DNA of 64,000 nt, taken from Halosimplex pelagicum. GTDB taxonomy: Archaea > Halobacteriota > Halobacteria > Halobacteriales > Haloarculaceae. Below the pieces are notes generated by a model. The model worked only from the letters and a program-made list of their open reading frames with translations, had not been told where the DNA came from and searched no databases. Where the stretch lies: positions 1,798,001 through 1,862,000 of the forward strand of contig NZ_CP058909.1 of assembly GCF_013415905.1 (NCBI RefSeq), read 5' to 3'. A program made the position numbers and the translations under genes. Shown here one piece after another: positions 8,573 through 18,200 of this stretch. Position 1 is the first letter of the stretch, and each line of letters starts with the position of its first letter.

Positions 8573-10489
8573 ATGGAAGACGATCCCGAGGAGTACGGCG
8601 CGACCGCCATCCAGGCCCTGGAGGGGCTGGAGGCCGTGCGCAAGCGCCCGTCGATGTACGTCGGGCCGACCAACGAGCGCGGACTACACCACCTCGTGTA
8701 CGAGGTCGTCGACAACGCGATCGACGAGGCACTGGCCGGCCACTGCGAGCGCATCGCCGTCACCGTCCACGACGACGGCTCGGTCTCCGTCGCCGACGAC
8801 GGCCGGGGGATCCCGGTCGACACCCACGAGAAGTACGACCTGCCGGCGGTCGAGGTGGTGATGACCGTCCTGCACGCCGGCGGGAAGTTCGACAACAAGT
8901 CCTACCAGGTCTCGGGGGGACTGCACGGCGTCGGCGTCTCCGTCGTCAACGCTCTCTCCGAGCGCCTCGAAGTCGAGGTCAAGCGCGACGGCGCCGTCTG
9001 GGAACACGCCTTCGAGCGGGGCGAGCCCGCCCAGGCGTTCGAGCGCGTGCGTGACCTCGAACCCGGGGAGGGAACCGGGACGACGGTCCGGCTGTGGCCC
9101 GACCGGGAGATCTTCGACGCCGGCGAGTACGACTACGACACGCTCGCCTCGCGGCTGCGCGAGCTGGCCTTCCTCAACTCCGGCGTCGCGATCACGCTGA
9201 CCGACGAGCGCGACGGGACGGAGGACCGGTTCCGCTACGAGGGCGGCATCCGCGAGTTCGTCGCGTACCTCAACGAGACCAGGGAACCGCTGCACGAGGG
9301 CGTCGTCTACTTCGAGGACGAGGCCGACGACGTCCGGGTGGAGGTGGCGATGCAGGCGACCAGCGAACTGCAGGGGTCGGTCCACGCCTTCGCGAACAAC
9401 ATCAACACCCGCGAGGGGGGCACCCACCTCACCGGCTTCAAGACCGCGCTGACCCGCGTCGTCAACGACTACGCCGAGGCCAACGATCTCCTGGGCGAGA
9501 TCGACGGCACCCTCGAGGGCGACGACATCCGCGAGGGGCTGACCGCCGTCGTCTCCGTGGAGCACCCCGACCCGCAGTTCGAGGGCCAGACCAAGACGAA
9601 ACTCGCCAACGGCGAGGTCCGCGGGGTCGTCGAGTCGGCCGTCCACGAGGGCCTCGGGACCCACTTCGAGGAGCACCCCGACACCGCCGAGGCCGTCGTC
9701 CGGAAGGCCGTCGAGGCGGCACAGGCCCGCCAGGCCGCGCAGAAAGCGAAGGAAGTCACCCGGCAGACCTCCGCGCTGGAGTCGACGGCGTTGCCCGGGA
9801 AGCTCTCGGACTGCCAGGCCCGCGACCCCGCTGACGCCGAGCTGTTCATCACCGAGGGCGACTCGGCGGGCGGGAGCGCGAAACAGGGGCGCAACCCCGA
9901 GTTCCAGGCGATCCTCCCCATCCGCGGCAAAATTCTGAACGTCGAGAAACACCGCCTCGACCGGGTTCTGGAGAACAACGAGATACGGGCAATGATCACC
10001 GCCATCGGCACCGGCATCGGCGACGAGTTCGACATCGACGACCTGCGGTACGAGAAGATCGTCCTGATGACCGACGCCGACGTGGACGGCGCGCACATCC
10101 GGACGCTCCTGCTCACCTTCTTCTACCGGCACATGCGCCCGCTGCTCGAACGCGGTCACGTCTACGCCGCCCAGCCGCCGCTGTATCGCGTCCGGTATCG
10201 CGGGGAGACCTACGACGCGATGAGCGACGAGGAACGCGACCGGATCGTCGCCGAGAAGTGCGACGGCAACCCCTCGCAGGTCCAGCGGTTCAAGGGCCTG
10301 GGCGAAATGAACCCCCAGCAGCTCTGGGACACGACGATGGACCCCGAACAGCGGATTTTGAAGCAGATCACCATCGAGGACGCCGCTGCGGCGGACAAGA
10401 TGTTCTCCGTGCTCATGGGCGACGCTGTCGAACCGCGCAAACAGTTCATCAAGGAGAACGCGCCCGACGCCGACTGGGTGGACATCTAG
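8573..10489 (+). CDS. gyrB: DNA gyrase subunit B
   Basis: The 638-residue protein is a full-length GyrB. The GHKL ATPase domain shows EVVDNAIDEA (Asn48 region), DDGRGIP near 75-81 and GGLHGVGVSVVN. A transducer domain with GGTHLTGF follows. The TOPRIM domain has EGDSAGGSAKQGR, the DADVDGAHI metal site and PLYRV, and the C-terminus has QRFKGLGEMN. With GyrA it introduces negative supercoils using ATP. The archaeal protein lacks the long insert of proteobacterial GyrB, as expected. No gyrA follows; the next gene is convergent on the other strand. The gene has its own promoter. A ParE-like role cannot be excluded by sequence reading alone. Confidence 0.93.
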   Translation: MEDDPEEYGATAIQALEGLEAVRKRPSMYVGPTNERGLHHLVYEVVDNAIDEALAGHCERIAVTVHDDGSVSVADDGRGIPVDTHEKYDLPAVEVVMTVLHAGGKFDNKSYQVSGGLHGVGVSVVNALSERLEVEVKRDGAVWEHAFERGEPAQAFERVRDLEPGEGTGTTVRLWPDREIFDAGEYDYDTLASRLRELAFLNSGVAITLTDERDGTEDRFRYEGGIREFVAYLNETREPLHEGVVYFEDEADDVRVEVAMQATSELQGSVHAFANNINTREGGTHLTGFKTALTRVVNDYAEANDLLGEIDGTLEGDDIREGLTAVVSVEHPDPQFEGQTKTKLANGEVRGVVESAVHEGLGTHFEEHPDTAEAVVRKAVEAAQARQAAQKAKEVTRQTSALESTALPGKLSDCQARDPADAELFITEGDSAGGSAKQGRNPEFQAILPIRGKILNVEKHRLDRVLENNEIRAMITAIGTGIGDEFDIDDLRYEKIVLMTDADVDGAHIRTLLLTFFYRHMRPLLERGHVYAAQPPLYRVRYRGETYDAMSDEERDRIVAEKCDGNPSQVQRFKGLGEMNPQQLWDTTMDPEQRILKQITIEDAAAADKMFSVLMGDAVEPRKQFIKENAPDADWVDI

Positions 10490-10546
10490 GGGAGAGCAGT
10501 CCGGGGGTCGGACGACGGTCGCGACGCTCAGACGCCCTGGGGACGC

Positions 10547-11938
10547 TCAGACGCCCTTGGCGACGCTGTACCACTCGCCGTCCCAGGTGAACAGGTAGGC
10601 GACGGCGGCGCGGATGCCGACGAGGCTGTACAGCGGGAGGACCAGCGGCGTCGCGAGCCACGCGAGGCCGACGCCGTCGACTCGGTCGCGGCGGGCGTCG
10701 CCGACGCGCAGCGCCAGCGCGGCGCCGGCCAGCGTCGCGACGGGGAGCGCGAGCCAGGTCACCGCGCCGCTGACGACGAGGACGGCGGCCTTCGAGACCA
10801 GCGAGAGCATGAACACGTTGCCGAACACCGACCCGGCACAGAGTAGCGGGGCGAGCAGCGTCCGGTAGTTGCGCGGGGAGCGACACCCGACCAGGAGGTC
10901 GTGGAGCGTCTGGGCGTAGCCGGTCATCCAGCGCTTGCGCTGGCCCCACCAGTCGGCGACCGAGTGGGCGCCCTCGATGGTCGAGGCCTGCGAGAGCAGC
11001 TCGACCACGTCCAGGTCGGCCTCGTAGCAGTCGAAGGCGAAGGCGTAGTCCTCGGTGAGCATCGCGGGGTCGTAGCCGTCGACCGCGTCGAAGGCCGACC
11101 GGCGCATGACGATCGTGCGGCTGGCGGCCATCGTGAAGTCGGTCACCAGCGTGAGCAGCCGCTGGCTCAGGTCGCCCAGCACGACCGATTCGTAGTAGGC
11201 GACCGTCTCGACGAGGCCGTCGGGCTCGGGGACGGTCCGGCCCTGCACCACGTCGCAGTCGTCGAGGCGGGCGACGGCGCTGGAGACGAACCGCGGGTCG
11301 ACCCGCTCGTCGGCGTCGAAGACGGCGAGGTACTCGGAGTCGGTCGCCTCGGCGGCGTAGTTGACGGCGCCGGCCTTGCTGCCGGGGTAGCGGGTGTTGA
11401 CCAGCGCCTCGACGCGGTCCTCGCGGGCGGCGTACTCGCGTGCGCGTGCGATGGAGTCCGCGTCGTCGGGTTCGGCGACGACGACCACCCGCAGGTCCTC
11501 GTAGCGGCCGTCGAGCAGGCTCTCGACGCTGCGGTGGAGGACGGCGGCGTCCCGGTGGACGGGGACGACGGCGGTGACGGTCGGGCCGGTCGCCGGGCGG
11601 CGGTCGGTCTCCTCGACGGCGCGCTGGCCGAACAGGGCGAGCGCCGAGCAGCCGAACATGCCGGAGACGGACAGACAGGCCATCACGGCCTGGAGGATGG
11701 CGATACTGCCGAGGCCGACCCCGAGGACGGTCGGGACCGCGACGACGACGGTCATGCCGCCCTGGAGGTAGCCGGCGACGACGACGGCGGCGACGAGGCC
11801 GACGTACGCGGTCGCGTCGGCCGCCTCCCGGACGGAGTCCGGGCGGAGCGCTCGGGCCGCGGCGGCGCCGCGGCGGAGCGTCCGGCGGAGGCGGCTAGGG
11901 CCGGGGCTAATGGAGGGGAGGGCGTTTCGGGGACGCAT
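10547..11938 (-). CDS. Membrane-bound family 2 glycosyltransferase
   Basis: The 463-residue protein has two hydrophobic segments near residues 43-62 and 66-100. A cytosolic GT-A catalytic domain follows with VVPVHRD (125-130), DAD (208-210, metal and nucleotide-sugar binding), TED (295-297, catalytic base region) and QRKRW (333-337). Several transmembrane segments lie at the C-terminus. This order is that of processive or polyprenyl-linked GT2 enzymes related to cellulose and hyaluronan synthases. The sugar and acceptor are unknown; a role in surface polysaccharide or glycan synthesis is likely. A TATA box 27-36 nt upstream suggests a leaderless transcript starting close to the ATG at 11938. 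Confidence 0.82.
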   Translation of the reverse strand: MRPRNALPSISPGPSRLRRTLRRGAAAARALRPDSVREAADATAYVGLVAAVVVAGYLQGGMTVVVAVPTVLGVGLGSIAILQAVMACLSVSGMFGCSALALFGQRAVEETDRRPATGPTVTAVVPVHRDAAVLHRSVESLLDGRYEDLRVVVVAEPDDADSIARAREYAAREDRVEALVNTRYPGSKAGAVNYAAEATDSEYLAVFDADERVDPRFVSSAVARLDDCDVVQGRTVPEPDGLVETVAYYESVVLGDLSQRLLTLVTDFTMAASRTIVMRRSAFDAVDGYDPAMLTEDYAFAFDCYEADLDVVELLSQASTIEGAHSVADWWGQRKRWMTGYAQTLHDLLVGCRSPRNYRTLLAPLLCAGSVFGNVFMLSLVSKAAVLVVSGAVTWLALPVATLAGAALALRVGDARRDRVDGVGLAWLATPLVLPLYSLVGIRAAVAYLFTWDGEWYSVAKGV

Positions 11939-11964
11939 CGTATATCGACCGTCGCACGCCGCTC

Positions 11965-11974
11965 CTATATAAAT
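11965..11974 (-). promoter_or_regulatory. TATA box of the GT2 gene
   Basis: On the minus strand the tract atttatatag lies 27-36 nt before the ATG of the glycosyltransferase gene, the usual distance for a haloarchaeal leaderless transcript. Confidence 0.6.
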
Positions 11975-12060
11975 GTATGTACGACTTCACAATCGGCAAC
12001 TCGGCGAAACCGGTGGCGGAGACGGGGAGCCGGGGTTCCCGTTCGGCCGTGTCGGAGCGG

Positions 12061-12504
12061 TTATCCGAGGTTCTCGAACGCCTCGTCGACGAGTTCGCCG
12101 GTCTCGGCGACGATCTCGTCCATCGCCTCCTCGTCGGAAGCCAATCCGAGCAGGCGGGCGATGCGCATGATCGAGACGTGGTAGACGCGCTGGAGGCCGG
12201 GGTCCTCCTCCCAGACGACGACGTTACAGGGCATCAGCGCGCCCAGTCTGTCGTCGGTCGCGTCGAGGGCCCTGTCGGCGATCGCCGGGTTGCAGGCCCC
12301 CAGCACGTAGTAGGGGTCTCTGTCGGCGTCGACCTTCTCGTTGAGCATCTCCGATGGCGAGAACTCCACGGGGACGCCGAACCCGGCGTCGGTGAACACC
12401 TCGCGGACGTGGTCGACGGCCGCCTCGTGGTCCATCTCCAGCGTCGCCTGTGCTTCCCCGAAGTCGTCGGGGTCGATCTCGGTCGGGTCGATCGGGAGCA
12501 TCAT
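12061..12504 (-). CDS. DUF302 family protein
   Basis: The 147-residue protein starts at the tandem ATG-ATG at 12499-12504 (MMLPIDPTEI). It has the DUF302 features: a helix ending in GFGVPVEFSP, then YYVLGACNPAIADRAL, then LMPCNVVVWEEDPG. The two Cys residues, in GACNP and MPCNV, are conserved positions in this family. DUF302 proteins are small soluble alpha/beta proteins of unknown biochemical role; in archaea they are often found with sulfur or thiol metabolism genes. It is divergent from a TrmB-like regulator gene, which probably controls it. Upstream ATGs in the same frame would reach through the regulator's promoter and are rejected. Confidence 0.8.
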   Translation of the reverse strand: MMLPIDPTEIDPDDFGEAQATLEMDHEAAVDHVREVFTDAGFGVPVEFSPSEMLNEKVDADRDPYYVLGACNPAIADRALDATDDRLGALMPCNVVVWEEDPGLQRVYHVSIMRIARLLGLASDEEAMDEIVAETGELVDEAFENLG

Positions 12505-12620
12505 TCCTGTGGAGTATTGGGTCGTTAAGACAAACTCTTTTCGGCCAAAAACGATTGGGGGCCGACAAATCGGCATAGATCGCGATACTGGCGATCGAAA
12601 TTGTACGATCTTCACACAAG

Positions 12621-12628
12621 TATTATAA
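12621..12628 (+). promoter_or_regulatory. TATA box of the TrmB-like regulator gene
   Basis: The tract tattataa lies about 31-38 nt before the ATG at 12659, consistent with a transcript starting near 12650 with almost no leader. This also argues against starts upstream of 12650. Confidence 0.55.
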
Positions 12629-12658
12629 CCACCTCCGCCGTAGACCCGAGTGATACCG

Positions 12659-13063
12659 ATGCCGGATTCGATGTCCGAACAGCTACAGCGGGACATGGAG
12701 TGCGAGGGGCTGCTGGAGTGTTTCCACGGGCTCAAGCAACTCGACAGGGACGTGTTCGAGGCGCTGGTCGGGGCCGACGAGCCGCTGACCGTCGACGAGA
12801 TCGCGGCGGCCGTCGACCGCGAGCGCTCGACCGCCTACCGTGCCGTCCAGCGACTGCTCCAGTCCGGGTTCATCCGGAAGGAGCAGGTCAACTACGACCA
12901 GGGCGGCTACTACCACGTCTACGAACCGACCGACCCGGAGGCCATCGCCGACGACATGCAGCGCATGCTCAACGACTGGTACGCGAAGATGGGCCAGCTC
13001 ATCCGGGAGTTCGAGACGAAATACGAGGACACCGAGACGCCCGCCGGCTCGGTCGAGAGCTGA
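12659..13063 (+). CDS. TrmB/MarR-like winged-helix transcriptional regulator
   Basis: The 134-residue protein has a winged-helix domain at about residues 25-85: LKQLDRDVFEALVGADEP, then TVDEIAAAVDRERSTAYRAV as the helix-turn-helix with recognition helix, then GFIRKEQV and YYHVYEPT as the wing. A C-terminal helix (MQRMLNDWYAKMGQLIREF) probably dimerises. There is no sugar-binding C-terminal domain, so it is a short TrmB relative. Start choices are the ATG at 12659, the ATG at 12671 and a GTG at 12650; the TATA spacing fits any of them. Divergence from the DUF302 gene suggests that it regulates that gene and itself. Confidence 0.78.
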   Translation: MPDSMSEQLQRDMECEGLLECFHGLKQLDRDVFEALVGADEPLTVDEIAAAVDRERSTAYRAVQRLLQSGFIRKEQVNYDQGGYYHVYEPTDPEAIADDMQRMLNDWYAKMGQLIREFETKYEDTETPAGSVES

Positions 13064-13100
13064 CCGGGCCGGAGCCTGGCTGGCACGACCCCTGCGGCCG

Positions 13101-13142
13101 TCACTCCAGGTCGCCGCCGACGACGACGAACCGCTCGCTCAT
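13101..13142 (-). pseudogene. Possible 13-codon remnant of an FAD-dependent oxidoreductase N-terminus
   Basis: On the minus strand an ATG at 13142 opens MSERFVVVGGD, then two residues and a stop. The stretch looks like the first beta strand of the FAD-binding Rossmann fold in haloarchaeal CoA-disulfide-reductase-like proteins, which commonly start this way and are found near DUF302 and thiol genes. The rest of the gene is absent. At this length a chance match is possible. Confidence 0.25.
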
Positions 13143-13395
13143 CGCCGTCTCCCGACCGGGACCCGACCCCGTGGTTCGTCGTCGGTCCCGACCGTCTGCA
13201 GGCTATCGATCATGGCACCGACTGTTCGGACGACGCCCGGAAAGAACCGCCCGACTGCAAACGATCGCAATCGGTCGTAGACGGCGCTATCACGCACCTA
13301 TCGCGCCCGCACCGCGCAACCAGTCGGCGGGTCGACGGGCGCTCGGGCGGCCGACCGAGCGGGAGCGTTTTCCGGCGGCCGCGCGGAGTCGAGGT

Positions 13396-13809
13396 ATGGT
13401 TGCGGACGGGGCCGACGAGTCGCGGGGACCGGACGAGCCGGAGAGGGCGGACGGGGAGGAACTCGCGCGGCGATTCGCGGACGCGGTCGCGACCGCGGGC
13501 CCGACGGCCGGCGGCGAGCTGTCGGTCGTCGACGAGCGGGCGGACCCGGAGCCGACGGTCGACGGGACGGTCGCCTACGCGGTGGCCGCCGGATCGCGGA
13601 CGCTCGCGGCGGTTTCCCTCCACCCGGACCGGCTGCGCGTCGAGTTCCGCGCGGCGCCCGACGAGGCGGCCGCGGCGGCGACGGACGCGGGGCTGCGCGT
13701 CCGGCCGAAAGCGACGAGGCCGCCGCGGACGCTCGCGTTCGTCGAGTCCACCGACGAGGTCGAGCGAGCGCTGGACGTGTTCGACGCCGTCGTCGCGACC
13801 CTCGACTGA
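13396..13809 (+). CDS. Conserved-looking hypothetical acidic protein
   Basis: The 137-residue protein starts at the ATG at 13396. It has an acidic N-terminus (about 25 residues), then alternating strand and helix segments: VAYAVAAGSRTLAAVSLHP, LRVEFRAAPDEAAAAATDAG and PRTLAFVESTDEVERALDVF. There is no signal peptide or transmembrane segment, so it is cytoplasmic. Codon use is typical of the window. I recognise no family and no motif that gives a function. It stands alone on its strand. The 330 nt upstream hold nothing obvious except the FAD-type remnant on the other strand. Confidence 0.6.
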   Translation: MVADGADESRGPDEPERADGEELARRFADAVATAGPTAGGELSVVDERADPEPTVDGTVAYAVAAGSRTLAAVSLHPDRLRVEFRAAPDEAAAAATDAGLRVRPKATRPPRTLAFVESTDEVERALDVFDAVVATLD

Positions 13810-13879
13810 CCGGTCGGGACTCCCCCCGACTGACCGGCCGGCGTCGTCCCTTGACCGACGGGTCGGCGTCGCGCTCGCC

Positions 13880-14143
13880 TCACTCGCGTTCGGCGCGGGC
13901 GGCCGCGGCGCCCTCGTCGACGTGGTCGAGACAGCGGATCTCACCGGATTCGGTGTCGAAGGCGAACGGGTCGCCGGGAGCGATCCGCCGGCCGTCGACG
14001 GCGCAGCCGTCGTCGTGACGGAGGAAGTACCGCCCCTCCTCGCGGCCGGTCTCCAGGCGGCCGGCCTGGACGGCGAACTTCACGAGCCCCTCGCCGATCT
14101 GCGTGCGCTCGGGCGAGTCGGCTTCGAGTCTGATGACGGGCAT
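13880..14143 (-). CDS. Small hypothetical protein
   Basis: The 87-residue protein starts at the ATG at 14143 (MPVIRLEADSPERTQIGEGL). An upstream in-frame Met adds 30 residues without coding character and is rejected. The segments GRYFLRHDDGCAVDGRRI and GDPFAFDTESGEIRCLDHVD suggest a compact beta-rich fold with two Cys residues. It has no signal or membrane segment and I recognise no family. It lies divergently about 140 nt from the molybdoenzyme gene, so the two may share a promoter region, but nothing else links them. Confidence 0.55.
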   Translation of the reverse strand: MPVIRLEADSPERTQIGEGLVKFAVQAGRLETGREEGRYFLRHDDGCAVDGRRIAPGDPFAFDTESGEIRCLDHVDEGAAAARAERE

Positions 14144-14283
14144 CGCTGGTCGCCCGAGTGTAGCGTCGGCGAGCCGATAAACCGTCGGCCGGCCGGCGCA
14201 GGTGGCCGGCGGGCGGAGCGGGGCGACGGCCACCCGGCGCTCTCAGTCCGGTCGCTTACCACTCGCCGCGCCGAAGGGCGCCC

Positions 14284-14886
14284 ATGGGCGTCAGAGACGT
14301 GACCGACATCCACGAGGAGTTCGACGGCGAGCGGCTCCCGCCGGGCCAGCGCGAGACCGAGCGGTTCCCCGTCCTCTCGCTCGACCACACCCCGGAGTTC
14401 GACCCCGACGACTGGGAGTTCACCGTCCGCGGCGCCGTCGAGGAGGAGCTGACCTACTCCTGGGCGGAGTTCCGCGAGTTGCCCACCGACACCCAGCGCC
14501 AGGACTTCCACTGCGTGACGGGGTGGAGCCGCTTCGACAACGAATTCGTCGGCGTCCCCTTCCCGGAGATCGCCGAGCGCGCCGGGGTGGCCGACGACGC
14601 CGTCCACGTCATGTTCGGCGCGATGGACGGCTACTCGACGAACCTGCCCTTGGAGGAGTGCATGCGTCAGGAGGTGCTGTTCGTCCGCGAGTTCGACGGC
14701 GACCCGCTTCCCTCCGACCACGGCGGTCCCCTGCGGGTGGTCACCCCGCACAAGTACGCCTACAAGGGCGCCAAGTGGGTCGACGGCGTCACCTTCCTCA
14801 CCGAGCCCCAGCGGGGCTACTGGGAGAAACGCGGCTACTCCAACACGGCGAACCCGTGGGCCGAGGACCGATATACGACGATGTGA
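14284..14886 (+). CDS. Sulfite-oxidase-like molybdopterin oxidoreductase
   Basis: The 200-residue protein has the oxidoreductase molybdopterin domain of the sulfite oxidase/MsrP group. The cofactor-ligating Cys is Cys77 in FHCVTGWSRFDN, which is the family signature. Downstream segments GYSTNLPLEE, DHGGPLRVVTPHKYAYKGAK and WVDGVTFLTE match the substrate and cofactor pocket of the family. There is no Tat signal, unlike periplasmic MsrP, and no heme or dimerisation domain, so it is a minimal soluble version that probably works in the cytoplasm. The substrate is unknown (sulfite, sulfoxide or nitrate-type compounds are possibilities). It is monocistronic; the next 370 nt are gene-free. Confidence 0.85.
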   Translation: MGVRDVTDIHEEFDGERLPPGQRETERFPVLSLDHTPEFDPDDWEFTVRGAVEEELTYSWAEFRELPTDTQRQDFHCVTGWSRFDNEFVGVPFPEIAERAGVADDAVHVMFGAMDGYSTNLPLEECMRQEVLFVREFDGDPLPSDHGGPLRVVTPHKYAYKGAKWVDGVTFLTEPQRGYWEKRGYSNTANPWAEDRYTTM

Positions 14887-15255
14887 GTGGTCGGGGTCGC
14901 GACCCGTCGACGGCGGGCCAGTCATTCCGCTTCGTACAGGTTCGTCCGGTTATCGAGCCGAGCAGCGCCGTCGGAGCGCCCGGTACCGATGCGTCGCCCG
15001 CACGTCTACCGGCTCGCCCTCGCCGATGCGACGGGGTGTGGGGCGTCTGCGAAACCTCCGTCGCCGATTTCGACCTGGCTCTCGGTCGCGTCCGTCACGG
15101 GACTCGACCGGAGCGTTCTGCGGTTGCGAGACGGCTGAGGAGTCCGGTTCCGGCTTCGGGATACTGCTTCACCGGACACTGGACGGATGGATTACTTGTT
15201 CTAGATACGTGTGTTTTCAAAACAATTTAATAGCGGGAGATAACCCATTCGTGTT
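14887..15255 (+). promoter_or_regulatory. Gene-free stretch with the promoter of the large secreted protein
   Basis: I see no gene in these 369 nt. The last 45 nt hold a TATA-like tract, tttaata (15226-15232), 24-30 nt before the ATG at 15256, so the transcript is probably leaderless. Immediately upstream is a perfect inverted repeat, tgtttt-c-aaaaca (15212-15224), placed where an activator or repressor would touch the TATA-binding complex. It resembles the palindrome at 5954-5968. Confidence 0.5.
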
Positions 15256-18200
15256 ATGGGATCTATGGGTCGGCTGGGGGCAGTGGTGGCTGCCTACCTG
15301 CTGGTGACGGCGACGTTCACGCCGCTGGTCTCGATCGGGACGGTCGAAGCGGCGGGGAACGAATCGATCGCGGCGGGGAACGCGCCTCAGTCGTTAAAGA
15401 CACAGGCAGTCGAGGATACGAGAGAACTGACCGCAACGACGCGGCGGTTCGAGTCAGCACGGGACCGAGCGGCCGACCGGTTCAACGATTCGCGTCAGCA
15501 CTACCGCGGACCTGTCCGGGCGTCGTCGGCGAAGCTGTTCAACCACGACGCTGTTGGGGTGCAGGCGTTGACCGCGTTCGCCGGGACCGACGCAGCGGAC
15601 AACGCGACGGCGGTCGCAGACGCTGTCCTGCGGATTGACAACCAGACCGCCTATCAGGAGGTGGCCGACGCGCGGCGACTGTTGAACGAGTCGCGCGGCG
15701 ATATCGATAACGAAGGGGTCGTCCGTAGCATGGAGGCACACCTCGACAACGCCGAGCGGACGTACGACCGCGCCGAAGGGACGATGTCCCGGGCGCGCGA
15801 CGCCGATGGGCGGCGAGCCATCCGGTTGCGGGCGAGTGCGCTCCGCCAGTTACGAGGGGTCTGGCGGCAGGCGCACTTCGTCGTCGAGCGCGCGGTCGAG
15901 CGGACGAACGCGACGCTGCCCGTCGGGACGGTCGACGGAGACAACGAGGCTGCTCCCGGTGACGGCAACGAGACGGATGGTGCGCTCGACGGGAACGTCT
16001 CGGCGACGGTCTTGTCCCGGGACGATCCGATACGCGACGGGGGCGATCCCGGTAACTACACCGTCGGCGTGAACGTCTCGGCGGACGGGCCAGTCGCTCT
16101 CGACACGCTCGTGGCTTCGGTCAACGGGGGCCGCGTCGTCGGGCGGAACCTCACGGGACTGGTCGTCACCGCGAATCGGAGCCTCCCGGTCGGCGTGTCT
16201 GTCCCGCTCGATGCGGGCGGGAATCGCGTGAACGTAACAGTCGTCGGGAACAACGGAACGACGACGGCGAACGCGACGCTCAGGCTCGACGGTGACGGGC
16301 TGAACGCGACCTACGAGACCGAAGTCCTCGGCACGGACCCGCTCGACCCCGACAGCGACTCGTCGATGACCGACGCCGACGAGGCCGACGACGGGACGAT
16401 CGACGGGCGGACGGACTTCGACAACGACTCGCTCGGGACGATGACCGAACACGACATCGGGACGGACCCGCTCGCGGCCGACACCGACGGCGACGGACTG
16501 ACCGACCGCGAGGAGTTCCTGACGGAGACGGACCCGCTCGTGGCGGACACCGACGGTGACGGGACCGTCGACGGCGAGGAGGACCCTGACGGCGACGGGC
16601 TGACCCACGCCGAGGAGGTTGCCGAGGGGACCGCGCCGCTGTTCGCCGACGGCGACGGTGACGGCGTCAGCGACCCGAACGAACTCGCAAACGGCACGGA
16701 CCCGCTCGACCCCGACTCGGACGGCGACGGCTTAACCGACGGCGAGGAGCCGACCGCGCCCTTCGAGACAGACCCGATCGACGCCGACACCGACGGCGAC
16801 GGCGTCGATGACGGCAACGAGACGTACACGACACGGGTCGAAAACGAGACCATCGGCGTCTCGCTAGCGATGACGGGCGAGGGCAACGTCGCTGACGGTG
16901 TCACGCTGGAGGCAACGCCGAGTCCGCTCGGAAACGAGAGCGTCAGCGCCGGCCCGACGATCCACATCAGGAACCGGACGAGTTTCGAGAGCGCGACGCT
17001 CACCCTTTCGGTCGAGGCGTCGCGCGATCCGTCCGAGTACGACGATCTGGCTGTGTACAAGTGGGACGGAACCCGCGGCGGCGACTGGCACAGCGTCGAC
17101 GCCACCTTCGACCGAGTGAACGGAACGGCGACGGTGACGACCGATTCGTTCTCCTACTACACGGTGATCGACGTGGACAGCTGGCGGTCGGCCCGGCGCG
17201 TCGACGGCGTCGCGCCGGTCGACCTGGAAGCGGAGCAGGCGGCGGGGCGGCTCTCGTGTTCGGGTGACTGCACCGTCACGAACGCGACGGCGACGCTCGG
17301 TGGAGAGCCGGATTCGCTGGAGATCACGGTGGCCCAGGGCAACCGGTCGTTCGCGGTGACGCCGCTGAGCAACGGGCTAACCATCGAGCGGTTCTACGAC
17401 TTCGGCGACTTCGAGATCAACTCGCCGCTGCCCGTCGCCAAGAGCGACACCAGCCGGCTGTTCTTCTGGGCCGGGCCGAAGGGACTGAGTCTGGTGACGA
17501 TCCACGACAAGGCCGACGACGGCTCGGGCGGCGCGGCGTCGCTGGATCTGGCGGGGCTGCCGACGAGCGTCGGTGAGTGGGTGGTCAGAGACGACGACAC
17601 CGGCAACGACGACTACTCCGACGGCGGGACGGACCCCGACTGGAAGTGGAGTCGGCACAACACGGACGGCGGCGCCTACCGCGGCGGGCTGACCGGCGAG
17701 ACGATCACGATAACGCCGGCGTTCAACGAGGCGGCGGGCAAGGAGATCTACGACCCCGGTCGGATCCGCCGCTGGGAGTTCCTGACCGGGCAGGCGACCG
17801 ACCCGCGCAACGTCAGCCTGGACCTCGACGAACCGATCACGGTCGAGGTGCCCGAGGCGCTGGCGAACGGGTCGGCGACCGACGACGCGAGCACGGGCTC
17901 GCTCGAATGGAGCTACGACGTGCCGTCGTCGGTCGGCGACCGCGGGCTGGATCTGACCTACCAGACCGAACAGACCGGGATGGACCCCAACGCGACGGTG
18001 GTGGTGAGTGGCTACCGGCAGGCGGCCGACCCGCGCAACCGGCGCCAGATCACCGAACGGTACAATCTGACGCTGGGGACGGTCGGGACCGTGCGCCAAT
18101 ACGTCCCGCTGGACGCGTTCCAGCCGGGCACCGACGTGACGGTCCGGGCGGTCTCGGCGAACGTCTCGACGCGGCTGCAGGTGACGACGCGGACGGACAC

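Noticed and set aside
14887-15255. Short frames before the large secreted gene (for example ending at 15230)
   Set aside because: No start context, no protein-like composition and no continuity with the promoter tract.
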